Source: an uncultured Bacteroidota bacterium
GTDB taxonomy: Bacteria > Bacteroidota > Bacteroidia > Bacteroidales > P3
Direction: 5' to 3'
DNA length: 64,000 nucleotides
Assembly: GCA_902793295.1 (NCBI GenBank)
Contig: CADBDA010000004.1
Coordinates: 123,509 to 187,508 of the forward strand
The position numbers and the translations under genes are program-made. The notes beneath the pieces are model-generated. The model was not told the origin of the DNA. It did no database searches and worked only from the letters and a program-made list of their open reading frames with translations. Below, one piece after another: positions 28,174 through 36,312 of this stretch. The first letter of the stretch is position 1, and each line of letters begins with the position of its first letter.

Positions 28174-29508
28174 TTATTGGTTGTCGTTGTTGAGGAGCTT
28201 TTCAAGCTCGATTTGGGCGGCAATGACGCTCATCACGGCTTGGATGTAGTTGCTTTGGGCCGAAATGATGTCGGTGGAGGCATTGGTGACCTCTAGGCTG
28301 CTGGCGCGACCGAACTTGTATTTTTCGGTGAGGTTGTCGAAGACGCGTTTGGTGACATCAATGTTTTCGCGTTGAATCTGATAGCTTTCAAGAGCGGTGG
28401 TGAGGTCGTAGCATAGCTGGTTGAATTGGACTCGGAGCCCGTCTTCGGCCTGACGCTTGTTGTTGAGGGTCTCTTGGTGGGCAATTTTGGCGCTACGCAC
28501 GCTGGCGATGCGGCTGCCGCTTTGGAACAGAGGAATGCTGATGGAGGCTCCTACCATGTTGGGTGGGGTCATGTTCATGCCTTCGTCTCCGAAGTATTTC
28601 TTCTCGCTGTACTGGTAGTAGGCCGAGAGGGTGGGCATGTATTCCATCCAGGCCATGAGGACTTGCTTTTCGGACAGTTTCTCGTTTTGTTCGAGCAACT
28701 GATAGTTGTAGTTCTGTTCGATGTTGAAAGGCTGGAGGACCAGTTTGGCGGCTTCCTGCACGTTCAGGATGTCGTCGACGGGCGTGGTGAGCTCGAGCTG
28801 GGCGTTGACGTCCGCTCCCAATTGGAGAAGCATGGAATTGCGGAGCATTTGGAGCGAACGACGGGTGCTGGCAATGCTGTTGCGCATGGTGGCCACTTGG
28901 ACACGTAGCTTGTCGGCGTCGACTTGCTCGGCGGCGCCCACATTGACGCTGGCCTGGCTGGTGGCCGAGAGACGTTCGAGGTTGGCCAATGAGGAATCCA
29001 GCAGTCCGACGGTTTGTTCCATGACGAGAATGGAGACATAGATGTTTTTGACATTGGCGCGGGTGGATTGCTCAGTCTGGTGGCGGGTGATGTCGGTCAT
29101 TTGTGTGGCGATGTTTTGCATCATCACGTTGACGATCTGGGCACCGGTGACGGCCACGGAGGCGTTGACGCTAAGGGTTCCGTTGGGGTCCATAGGGATG
29201 CTGAATCCGCCCATATTCATGGTATAACCGCACATGTTCTGGTAGTCGAACCCGAAGCGGACTTGTGGCAGCATCGAAGCCCAGGCTTTCCAACGGTTGA
29301 GGTCAGCGGTGATAGAGTCGAGGCTGGCGTTTTGCATGGTGTAGTTGTGCTCTATGGCGTACTGCTGGGCTTCTGCCAGAGAGAGTCGGAGTGTTTGAGG
29401 CGTTTGCGCCCGAAGTGCGATAGGGATGCACAGAGCCGCTACAGCTGCTGCAAAACGAAGTCGCTGCAGGGCGTTTGCTTTGTGTTTGTGTGAGATTGAT
29501 ATCTTCAT
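28174..29508 (-). CDS. TolC-family outer membrane efflux channel
   Basis: A 444-residue outer-membrane factor with a signal peptide (cleavage near ALRAQ) and two repeats of long helical hairpins, as in TolC: LRLSLAEAQQYAIEHNYTMQNASLD near the N-terminus and LEVTNASTDIISAQSNYIQAVM in the second repeat. It supplies the exit duct of the tripartite pump. It is the second gene of the operon after the TetR gene (53 bases). Confidence 0.92.
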   Translation of the reverse strand: MKISISHKHKANALQRLRFAAAVAALCIPIALRAQTPQTLRLSLAEAQQYAIEHNYTMQNASLDSITADLNRWKAWASMLPQVRFGFDYQNMCGYTMNMGGFSIPMDPNGTLSVNASVAVTGAQIVNVMMQNIATQMTDITRHQTEQSTRANVKNIYVSILVMEQTVGLLDSSLANLERLSATSQASVNVGAAEQVDADKLRVQVATMRNSIASTRRSLQMLRNSMLLQLGADVNAQLELTTPVDDILNVQEAAKLVLQPFNIEQNYNYQLLEQNEKLSEKQVLMAWMEYMPTLSAYYQYSEKKYFGDEGMNMTPPNMVGASISIPLFQSGSRIASVRSAKIAHQETLNNKRQAEDGLRVQFNQLCYDLTTALESYQIQRENIDVTKRVFDNLTEKYKFGRASSLEVTNASTDIISAQSNYIQAVMSVIAAQIELEKLLNNDNQ

Positions 29509-29561
29509 ATGATATTGTTTTTATTATCTGGGGGTGAATTGAAAAAATGTTGTTAGTGGGT

Positions 29562-30200
29562 TTAGTTTTCGAAATCTTGGGCGGCGAGGAGTGCTTTGAA
29601 TTCCTGTTCGCGTTTGTCGTATCGTTCAATGGCCGGCAAAGAGAGGAGCCCGCGGAGATATGTGTAGATGCTGTCTTTTAGGGTGCTGATATAGGCGGGG
29701 TCGGTGGTGTTCCCTGACTGGTAAATGCGGTTGATGGTGGTGGTGATGGTGTTGACAGCCACATCAATATCCACGGTGGCGTGAAGGTCGCCTTTTTCGG
29801 CCGCCTGACTCAGGATGCTGTGCAGAACTTGGCGTAGCTTGTCAATGAAGCGTTCGAGGATGGCGTTGTTGATTTCCGGATAGTAACGTTCTGAATCCTG
29901 GAGCAGATGGGCGTAGCGACCGTTATGGGCAACGGTGGACTTGATGATGTGGATGGTGAGCAGCAGCGGGTCGTCAGCTTGGTTGTATACTTCCAAGTGT
30001 TTTTTCCCAATGCGGCGATGTACTTCAGTCAGACAGTCGAGCAGCAGTGTCTCCTTGTTGGCGAAAGTTTCATAGAGGGTGCGCTTTGAGATTCGCAGGC
30101 TGGAAGCAATTTGGTCCATCGTGACCCCCTTGCAACCGTAGCTGTTGAACATCTCAATAGCTTTTTCGATGATTCTTTGTTTGTTATCTTCGCCTTCCAT
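29562..30200 (-). CDS. TetR/AcrR-family regulator of the efflux operon
   Basis: A 212-residue regulator. Residues 8-55 form the TetR helix-turn-helix domain (FNSYGCKGVTMDQIASSLRISKRTLYETFANKETLL); the remainder is the helical ligand-binding domain. As first gene of the efflux operon it most likely represses its own promoter and thereby the pump; this is inferred from context. A -7 motif lies 61 bases upstream of its start. Confidence 0.9.
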   Translation of the reverse strand: MEGEDNKQRIIEKAIEMFNSYGCKGVTMDQIASSLRISKRTLYETFANKETLLLDCLTEVHRRIGKKHLEVYNQADDPLLLTIHIIKSTVAHNGRYAHLLQDSERYYPEINNAILERFIDKLRQVLHSILSQAAEKGDLHATVDIDVAVNTITTTINRIYQSGNTTDPAYISTLKDSIYTYLRGLLSLPAIERYDKREQEFKALLAAQDFEN

Positions 30201-30261
30201 TATGTTGATTTTTATGAATATATAGGTTTTTCAATGTTTTTTGAAACTGAAAAACAGGTTG

Positions 30262-30269
30262 CAAAAATA
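30262..30269 (-). promoter_or_regulatory. -7 element of the tetR-efflux operon
   Basis: TATTTTTG on the minus strand matches TAnnTTTG. The expected -33 region falls inside the terminator hairpin of the preceding yajC gene. Confidence 0.62.
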
Positions 30270-30270
30270 G

Positions 30271-30309
30271 AAAAAACCGAGAAAACTCTTTTGGTTTTCT
30301 CGGTTTTTT
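30271..30309 (-). terminator. Terminator after yajC
   Basis: A perfect 16-bp stem (AAAAAACCGAGAAAAC and its complement) with a 7-base loop and flanking A/T tracts. It lies directly upstream of the tetR -7 element. Confidence 0.88.
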
Positions 30310-30390
30310 ATTCTTAAAAATACTTAACGCTTGTCGGATGTACTGCAATGGGAACACGAATAGGGTCGCGTGGCTGCAGGTTAAAAAGTG

Positions 30391-30684
30391 TTATCGTTTG
30401 GGCTCGGGGATGGGTGTGAGGGTGGAGGTGGCCACCTTGATGATGGTATTTTCGGCAATTTGGATTTGCGCCTGTGTGCCGTTGTTGCTTACCACAGTGG
30501 CGTGGATGCCTGTGTTGGTCATCACTCGGTCGCCCTTTTTCAGGCCGTTGCGGTAGGCTGCTTCTTTTTTGGCCTGTTGCGATTGGGGGCGGATGAGGAA
30601 TAGGTAGAATACTGCTATCATCAAGATAATCATGATGGCGGTTTTCCATCCGTTGGAAATGTCTAGTAATATGTAGTTTAGCAT
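30391..30684 (-). CDS. yajC: Preprotein translocase accessory subunit YajC
   Basis: A 97-residue single-pass membrane protein. The transmembrane helix (residues 15-32) is followed by the typical YFLIRPQ-type motif (YLFLIRPQSQQAKK) and the GDRVMTNTGIHATVV segment. YajC associates with SecDF-YidC and SecYEG. The usual secDF or tgt neighbours are absent here. It is 83 bases downstream of the TerC-like gene on the same strand. Confidence 0.93.
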   Translation of the reverse strand: MLNYILLDISNGWKTAIMIILMIAVFYLFLIRPQSQQAKKEAAYRNGLKKGDRVMTNTGIHATVVSNNGTQAQIQIAENTIIKVATSTLTPIPEPKR

Positions 30685-30767
30685 AATTAATTATGTTTTT
30701 TATTGTTTGAAACAAAAGGTTACTTGTGGGTAATCTATGGGGTTGATTCCAAGCGCAGAAGAAAATC

Positions 30768-31832
30768 TTATTGCATGGGTTCTTGAGTGGCGCTGTTCTT
30801 CTTTTTGGGGAAAGCCAGTGAGAGCAGCACACTGCCGACCAGGATGCCCAAAATGACCATGAGCGACGCCATGGTGCTGACATGGATACCAAAGAATTCG
30901 TTGGCAATCATCTTGAGACCGATGAAGCAGAGTAGGGCGCCCAGACCGAATCGGAGCATCCAGAATTTTTCGGTGACATCACTCAGCAGGAAGAAGAGTG
31001 ATCTCAAACCCATGATAGCGAAGATGTTGGAGAAATAGACGATGTAGGTGTCGGTAGTAACGGAGAAAACAGCAGGAATGGAGTCGACAGCGAAAATGAT
31101 GTCGCTGAATTCGATGACCAGAAGCACAAGAAAGAGGGGGGTGATGTGTCGTTTGCCGTCAATGTGGGTGAAGAAGTTGTGACCGTCGAGGGAGGGTGAG
31201 ACCCTGAAATGCTTGGATGCGAAACGTACGGCAGGATGACTTTCGGTGTCGATTTTCTCGTCGTCTTTTTTGCGGAACATTTTGATGCCACTAAAGATAA
31301 GGATGACGCCGAAAACCGCTAGTATCCAGCTGAGACGGGTGACGAGGGCTCCCAGTGCAAATATAAAGATGAAGCGCATGACGATGGCGCCCAGAATGCC
31401 CCAGAAGAGCACGCGATGATAGTATTTCTTGTCGATGCCGAAGCTGACGAAGATCATGATCATCACGAAGATGTTGTCGATGGATAGAGATTCTTCGAGG
31501 AAGTAGCCTGCCAGGTATTGTTCAGCGATTTCGTGGCGGTAGATGCCGAGAGCTGATTCATAACTGTCGGCGTGCTGAAGTGCATCTAGGAGTTGCGGTT
31601 GGTTGGCGGCGTAAGCGAGCAGGTCGTCCATGTTGCCTATGCCGTGCACCCATTCGGCATGGAGATACAGCAGGAGCGCCATAAGCATCGAAAGGCTGAT
31701 CCACACTAGCGTCCAGGCGCCGGCTTCCTTAATCTTAATTTCATGATCTTTTTTGTGAAAAACGCCCAAGTCGAGGGCCAGCATCACAATGATGAAAACC
31801 ATGAAGATGACGAAAAACAGTATTCTTGACAT
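30768..31832 (-). CDS. TerC/Alx-family integral membrane protein
   Basis: A 354-residue protein with about nine hydrophobic segments and the TerC motifs: ESLSIDNIFVMIMIF in the centre and IEFSDIIFAVDSIPAVFSVT, with the conserved acidic residues that line the presumed ion path. Alx/TerC proteins are linked to manganese export and pH or tellurite stress, including metalation of secreted proteins in other bacteria. The gene has its own promoter and is divergent from the chromate transporter genes. Confidence 0.9.
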   Translation of the reverse strand: MSRILFFVIFMVFIIVMLALDLGVFHKKDHEIKIKEAGAWTLVWISLSMLMALLLYLHAEWVHGIGNMDDLLAYAANQPQLLDALQHADSYESALGIYRHEIAEQYLAGYFLEESLSIDNIFVMIMIFVSFGIDKKYYHRVLFWGILGAIVMRFIFIFALGALVTRLSWILAVFGVILIFSGIKMFRKKDDEKIDTESHPAVRFASKHFRVSPSLDGHNFFTHIDGKRHITPLFLVLLVIEFSDIIFAVDSIPAVFSVTTDTYIVYFSNIFAIMGLRSLFFLLSDVTEKFWMLRFGLGALLCFIGLKMIANEFFGIHVSTMASLMVILGILVGSVLLSLAFPKKKNSATQEPMQ

Positions 31833-31861
31833 TGTCCTTTAGTATGTGTAAAAACAAGATG

Positions 31862-31891
31862 CAAAAGTACGTATATTTTTTATTGCGGCAA
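31862..31891 (-). promoter_or_regulatory. Promoter of the TerC-like gene
   Basis: On the minus strand, TTG (31891-31889) and TACTTTTG (31869-31862) are 19 bases apart, a good consensus match, 30 bases before the start codon. Confidence 0.75.
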
Positions 31892-32011
31892 AAATTTTTT
31901 TGTCGAACGAAACAAAACTGCTTTTTGAGACGTAAAAAATTAACCTGGCATCATTAGGCCGGTTTCATTTTTATGTTGCTATCGAATATCATCTACAAAT
32001 CATCATAATCT

Positions 32012-32545
32012 ATGTTGTTTCGCCAGCTATTTGTCAGTTTCTGGAAAATCGGCACCTTTACCATAGGTGGCGGCTACGTGATGATACCCATCATGGAGCA
32101 AGAGATAGTGGACCGGCGGAAGTGGCTCAGCCGTGATGATTTTTTGGACTGTCTGTCGATTTCGCAGGCCATGCCGGGTGTTTTTGCCGTCAATATGGCT
32201 ACATGCATCGGACGGCGTTTGGGTGGTGTTAAAGGTGTGGTGTGCGCAATTGCTGGCAATGTAATGATGCCCATTGTGTTAATATTGATTCTGGCTGTTG
32301 CATTTCGCCATTTTCGCGACAATGAGGTGGTGGAACATATTTTTATGGGTTTGCGTCCTGCCGTGGTGGCACTGATTGCTGCACCTGTGTTCCGTCTGGC
32401 GCAATCGGCCAAGGTGAGTTGGCGCAATTGTTGGATTCCTATATCTTCTGCGCTGATAGTGTGGCTTATAGGTGTTTCGCCAGTTTGGATTATTCTGGCC
32501 GCTATTGCCGGAGGGGTGTTGTATGAGGTGAGAGACAAACATTGA
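32012..32545 (+). CDS. chrA: Chromate transporter, N-terminal half (short CHR)
   Basis: A 177-residue membrane protein with the CHR motif near the start (FGRF-like region SFWKIGTFTIGGGYVMIP) and about five hydrophobic segments. Short-chain CHR proteins occur as tandem pairs that together equal a full-length ChrA; members export chromate or take up related oxyanions, but many family members have no tested substrate. The partner half begins 56 bases downstream. Confidence 0.9.
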   Translation: MLFRQLFVSFWKIGTFTIGGGYVMIPIMEQEIVDRRKWLSRDDFLDCLSISQAMPGVFAVNMATCIGRRLGGVKGVVCAIAGNVMMPIVLILILAVAFRHFRDNEVVEHIFMGLRPAVVALIAAPVFRLAQSAKVSWRNCWIPISSALIVWLIGVSPVWIILAAIAGGVLYEVRDKH

Positions 32546-32601
32546 GATGTGTAATACGATTGATTTTAATATCTTGAATGATTTGATATAAAACAATATC
32601 T

Positions 32602-33177
32602 ATGATACTGCTGCAACTATTTTTCACTTTTCTGAAGATCGGTATCTTCACTTTCGGTGGAGGATACACCATGGTGGCGCTCATCCAAAACGAGGTGGTG
32701 GAGAAGCATGGTTGGATGACGGGTCAGGAATTCACCGACGTGCTTGCTATCAGTCAGATGACTCCTGGTCCTGTGGGTATCAATACGGCTACATACGCCG
32801 GATACACTGCCGTGGTCAATGCAGGTTTGCCTGCCTGGCAGGGAGTGGTAGGTTCGCTGTTGGCCTCATTTGCAGTTATTCTGCTGCCTGTCGTTGCCAT
32901 GTTGATAGTTTATAGCTATTTGTCTAGTCATAAAGACAATCCTATGGTAGCTAGAGTTTTAAGAGTGTTACGACTGACAGTCGTTGGTCTTATTGCCGCT
33001 GCCGCACTATTGTTGCTCACCCCCGAGAGTTTTGGACAACCAGGCTTCAACAGACAGTTTGTTGTCAGTGTGCTGCTTTTTCTGGGTGTGTTCTATTTCT
33101 CTTGGCGGCATCGGACCAACCCCATTTTGCTTATTTTTTCGGCAGGCGTGGTCGGGTGGTTGGCCTACTCGTTTTGA
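32602..33177 (+). CDS. chrA: Chromate transporter, second half (short CHR)
   Basis: A 191-residue CHR-family membrane protein that begins with the same motif as its upstream partner (FLKIGIFTFGGGYTMVAL) and also carries the SQMTPGPVGINTATYAGY signature typical of the second half. It is not a frameshift remnant: each half has its own start and the intervening 56 bases are non-coding, so the pair probably acts as a heterodimer. Confidence 0.9.
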   Translation: MILLQLFFTFLKIGIFTFGGGYTMVALIQNEVVEKHGWMTGQEFTDVLAISQMTPGPVGINTATYAGYTAVVNAGLPAWQGVVGSLLASFAVILLPVVAMLIVYSYLSSHKDNPMVARVLRVLRLTVVGLIAAAALLLLTPESFGQPGFNRQFVVSVLLFLGVFYFSWRHRTNPILLIFSAGVVGWLAYSF

Positions 33178-33385
33178 CGCCTTTGAAAGCTTTCGAAAAA
33201 GGTCCGATTTTTGTATTTTGTCATTTTTTTTTCTCCTTATTTCTCTGCTGATTATCAAGATGGGTTGGTTGTAAGATACTAGTAACTAAAAAATTATATT
33301 TTTTTTTGAATAATTGTGTGTTTATTCGAAAGAAAATTCGTAATATTGCCGATTATTTTTAGGCTCATTTTATACTGATTAAAAG

Positions 33386-34384
33386 ATGAAGAAACTCAAA
33401 AAAATTGCCATCGTGTCGCTACTGCTTGTCGTCGCTGCTCAGGGAGTGCGTGCACAGGATGTGAACTTCTCGCAGTTTTATGCCAATCCGTTGTATATGA
33501 ATCCTGCATTTGCGGGCTCGAAAGTGTGTCCCCGACTGTCGCTGAACTACCGTTCTCAGTGGCCGTCCCTCGTTTCGGCATTTACGACGGTTTCGGCCTC
33601 CTATGACCAGTATTTCGAATCGTTGCACGGCGGTGTCGGTGCCATCATCATGGCCGACCGCCAGGGTGACCATGGTGCCCTGTCGACGACATCGTTGGGT
33701 GTGATGTACGCCTTTCGTTTCCAGCTGGCCCGCGAAGTGTGGGTCAATGCCGGTTTGAAAGCAGGCGTGACCAATACGAGCCTGAATTGGGACGATCTGC
33801 GTTTCCCCGATATGATTGACTTCGTGACTGGTTTCACGGGACAGACCTCTGCTCAGATGCCCGAACATACCAATGTTTGGTATCTTGACTTTGATGCTGG
33901 TGTGATGGCCTATGGCCCTTCGTGGTATGCCGGATTTGCCGCTTCTCACCTCACACAGCCCAGCAACGGCTTTTACGGTGTGGTGAAACTGCCTATGAAA
34001 CTGACGGCCAATGTCGGTGCACTCTTTAACATCGCTGAAGAGGCTCGTCGCACTTCGTCGCTCGGACTGGGCACCCCAGTGCTCTCGCCAAACTTCATCT
34101 ATCAGTATCAGGGCGGCATGCATTATTTCAACTATGGTCTCTATCTGGATTGGATGCCCTTCTTGGTTGGTGTGTGGTTCCGCAACGGTATCGAAAATGC
34201 TGACGCTTTCATTTTCCAGGTGGGCTTCCAGCAGGACTACTTCAAGATTGGCTACAGCTATGATGTCACGGTGTCCAAACTGTCCAACAACACCTCCGGC
34301 GCCCACGAATTATCGTTGGGTGTGATTCTGCCGTGTCCTGAAAAGAAACAGCGCATCAAGGCCATCCGTTGCCCGTCGTTCTGA
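33386..34384 (+). CDS. porP: PorP/SprF-family T9SS outer membrane protein
   Basis: A 332-residue protein with signal peptide (cleavage near VRAQD) and the family start DVNFSQFYANPLYMNPAFAG, followed by beta-barrel strands to a terminal segment near ELSLGVILP. PorP/SprF proteins support T9SS and act as partners for type B sorting-domain cargo. It is followed by a GldJ/GldK-like lipoprotein gene after 189 bases. In P. gingivalis porP heads the porPKLMN cluster; porL, porM and porN are not found downstream here. Because the family has many paralogs, equating it with PorP itself is uncertain. Confidence 0.85.
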   Translation: MKKLKKIAIVSLLLVVAAQGVRAQDVNFSQFYANPLYMNPAFAGSKVCPRLSLNYRSQWPSLVSAFTTVSASYDQYFESLHGGVGAIIMADRQGDHGALSTTSLGVMYAFRFQLAREVWVNAGLKAGVTNTSLNWDDLRFPDMIDFVTGFTGQTSAQMPEHTNVWYLDFDAGVMAYGPSWYAGFAASHLTQPSNGFYGVVKLPMKLTANVGALFNIAEEARRTSSLGLGTPVLSPNFIYQYQGGMHYFNYGLYLDWMPFLVGVWFRNGIENADAFIFQVGFQQDYFKIGYSYDVTVSKLSNNTSGAHELSLGVILPCPEKKQRIKAIRCPSF

Positions 34385-34537
34385 TGGGCTGCGTCCTTTG
34401 GACTTTTTGTTTGAAAATATTTGAAACTTTTTTGAATAAAATTCGTAAGAATACAGAAAATAATTGGCGATAAAAGGTGGCAAAGACGGAGACCCTCGTG
34501 ATAGGCCGAACTGGCACCGGATATAAACCAAAACGAA

Positions 34538-34549
34538 CGTTACGTAACG
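34538..34549. promoter_or_regulatory. 12-bp perfect palindrome upstream of the GldJ-like gene
   Basis: CGTTACGTAACG is self-complementary and sits 24 bases before the ATG at 34574. It could be an operator; no known binding protein is identified. Confidence 0.35.
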
Positions 34550-34573
34550 AAACAAACATAAAATTATAAATAT

Positions 34574-36130
34574 ATGAAAAAACTCAGCATTGCATCACTC
34601 TTGTTCGCTGCCGTACTGGTCATGACTTCGTGCAGCAAACAGAAATCGGCTACTACGGGTTGGAACTATAACGACCCGGAATGGGGTGGCTTCGAAGTGT
34701 CCGAGTACAACGAACAGATTACGGCTCCGGGTCTTGTCTTCATTGAAGGCGGCTCGTTCACGATGGGTCGTGTCTCAGACGACGCCCGCTACCAGTGGAA
34801 CAATGTCGCCCACAATGTCACTGTCTCTTCTTTCTATTTGGACGAGACCGAGGTGACCAACCAGTCTTATCGTGAATATGTCTATTGGATGACCCGTGCT
34901 TACGGAGAGGAATATCCCGAACGTGTGCGTGCCATCTATCCCGATACCAACGCTTGGCGAGACAAACTGGCTTGGCGTGAAGGTTTTGTGGACTATTACT
35001 TCCAGAGCCCCATCTACGACCAGTATCCTGTGGTGGGTGTCACTTGGGAGCAGGCCTCGAAATATTGCATCTGGCGTACGGACCGCGTGAACGAGAAGAT
35101 CCTTGTCGACAAGGGTATTATCGTTCTCGACTTGACCGATTTGCGCGGCGAAACTGCCTTCCAGACCGATGTCTATCTGGCTGGACAGTATCGTGGCGAA
35201 TCGAAGACCGAACTCGAGAATCTCGACCCCAGCGCTGGTGGCGAACCGCGTCAGGTGCGTCGTGAGGACGGTATCCTCGTTCCCCACTATCGTCTGCCCA
35301 CCGAGGCTGAGTGGGAATTTGCAGCCCTCGGTCTCGTCGGCAACACTTACGACGAACGTATCGTGGAGCACAAGACCTATCCTTGGGCTGGTTCGAGCGT
35401 CCGTTCGGCCAACAAGAAATACTATGGTCAGTTCCTGGCCAACTTCAAACGTTCGCGTGGCGATGCTATGGGCGTTGCCGGCAACCTCAACGACGGTTGG
35501 GACTATACCTGCCCCGTCAAGTGGTACTTCCCCAACGACTACGGTCTGTACAACATGGCTGGCAATGTGAGCGAATGGTGCATGGATGTCTATCGTAAAG
35601 ACCAGAACCCCGTGGGTGGCGAAGACCAGAACCCCTTCCGTGGTAACGTCTATCGTACCCCGACCTTCATCGACGAGGAAATCGCCATCAATGACACTAC
35701 CGGTAGCATCGTCTATCGCAATGTGGATGACGACCTGAACCGTCGTAACTACCGTCAGGCTGACAATATCAACTATCTGGACGGTGACTACGCCTCCAAT
35801 ATCTACGACTACAACAGCAACTCGGGTATCACCGAATGGATCAGCCAGGGTGATGATGATGAAGAAATGGATGCTATGTCGTCGGAGGACTCCTACCTCA
35901 ACAATCCCGACAGCGTTACAAATATGATGTACCGCCGCAACTTGGCCAACCAGCGTAACGTCACCTCCCTGCTGAGCAACAAGGTGCGTGTGGTGAAGGG
36001 TGGCTCTTGGAACGACCGTTCCTACTGGATGCAGGCTGGTACACGCCGCTTCTACGAACAAGACCGCTCCACTTCTTGGATTGGTTTCCGCTGCGCAATG
36101 GATCGCCTCGGACCTCGTGCTGTCAAGTAA
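34574..36130 (+). CDS. gldJ: GldJ/GldK-family T9SS/gliding lipoprotein
   Basis: A 518-residue lipoprotein (lipobox MTSC, Cys near 19) with a formylglycine-generating-enzyme-like (SUMF1) fold: APGLVFIEGGSFTMGR, YLDETEVTNQSYREYV, YPVVGVTWEQASKYCIWRTDRVNE, RLPTEAEWEFAA, GLYNMAGNVSEW and VVKGGSWNDR. The N-terminal GWNYNDPEWGGFEV block and the short first insertion look more like GldJ than PorK/GldK, whose start reads GELVGVQGRP. GldJ supports gliding and stabilises GldK in Flavobacterium; GldK/PorK forms the periplasmic ring with PorN. An acidic insert (residues about 420-450) is unusual. Family call firm, GldJ versus GldK likely but not certain. Confidence 0.8.
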   Translation: MKKLSIASLLFAAVLVMTSCSKQKSATTGWNYNDPEWGGFEVSEYNEQITAPGLVFIEGGSFTMGRVSDDARYQWNNVAHNVTVSSFYLDETEVTNQSYREYVYWMTRAYGEEYPERVRAIYPDTNAWRDKLAWREGFVDYYFQSPIYDQYPVVGVTWEQASKYCIWRTDRVNEKILVDKGIIVLDLTDLRGETAFQTDVYLAGQYRGESKTELENLDPSAGGEPRQVRREDGILVPHYRLPTEAEWEFAALGLVGNTYDERIVEHKTYPWAGSSVRSANKKYYGQFLANFKRSRGDAMGVAGNLNDGWDYTCPVKWYFPNDYGLYNMAGNVSEWCMDVYRKDQNPVGGEDQNPFRGNVYRTPTFIDEEIAINDTTGSIVYRNVDDDLNRRNYRQADNINYLDGDYASNIYDYNSNSGITEWISQGDDDEEMDAMSSEDSYLNNPDSVTNMMYRRNLANQRNVTSLLSNKVRVVKGGSWNDRSYWMQAGTRRFYEQDRSTSWIGFRCAMDRLGPRAVK

Positions 36131-36153
36131 GATTTGAATTCTTATTCCTAAAT

Positions 36154-36186
36154 AAAGGGAAGGTCTGTATGAACCTTCCCTTTTTT
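36154..36186 (+). terminator. Terminator after the GldJ-like gene
   Basis: Stem AAAGGGAAGGT / ACCTTCCCTTT (11 bp) with an 8-base loop and a T tract. Confidence 0.87.
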
Positions 36187-36312
36187 GGTGCCATTGCGAA
36201 GGATGGTTGCAGTTTTTATCATTTTGGGCGGAACTCTATGATGCCAAATTGTTAAAACAGTATCTGATACGAACTTTATGAATACTGATTCTCTACTTTA
36301 CACAAACTTATC

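Noticed and set aside
32012..33177. Frameshifted full-length chrA
   Set aside because: Each half has a complete start and stop and a 56-base non-coding gap; tandem short CHR genes are a normal arrangement.
34775..36061. 428-codon minus-strand open frame inside the GldJ-like gene
   Set aside because: Val/Ile/Thr-rich shadow with no recognisable domain.
36131..36312. Cobalamin riboswitch upstream of the TonB receptor
   Set aside because: The space is too short after the terminator and no B12-box-like sequence is visible.
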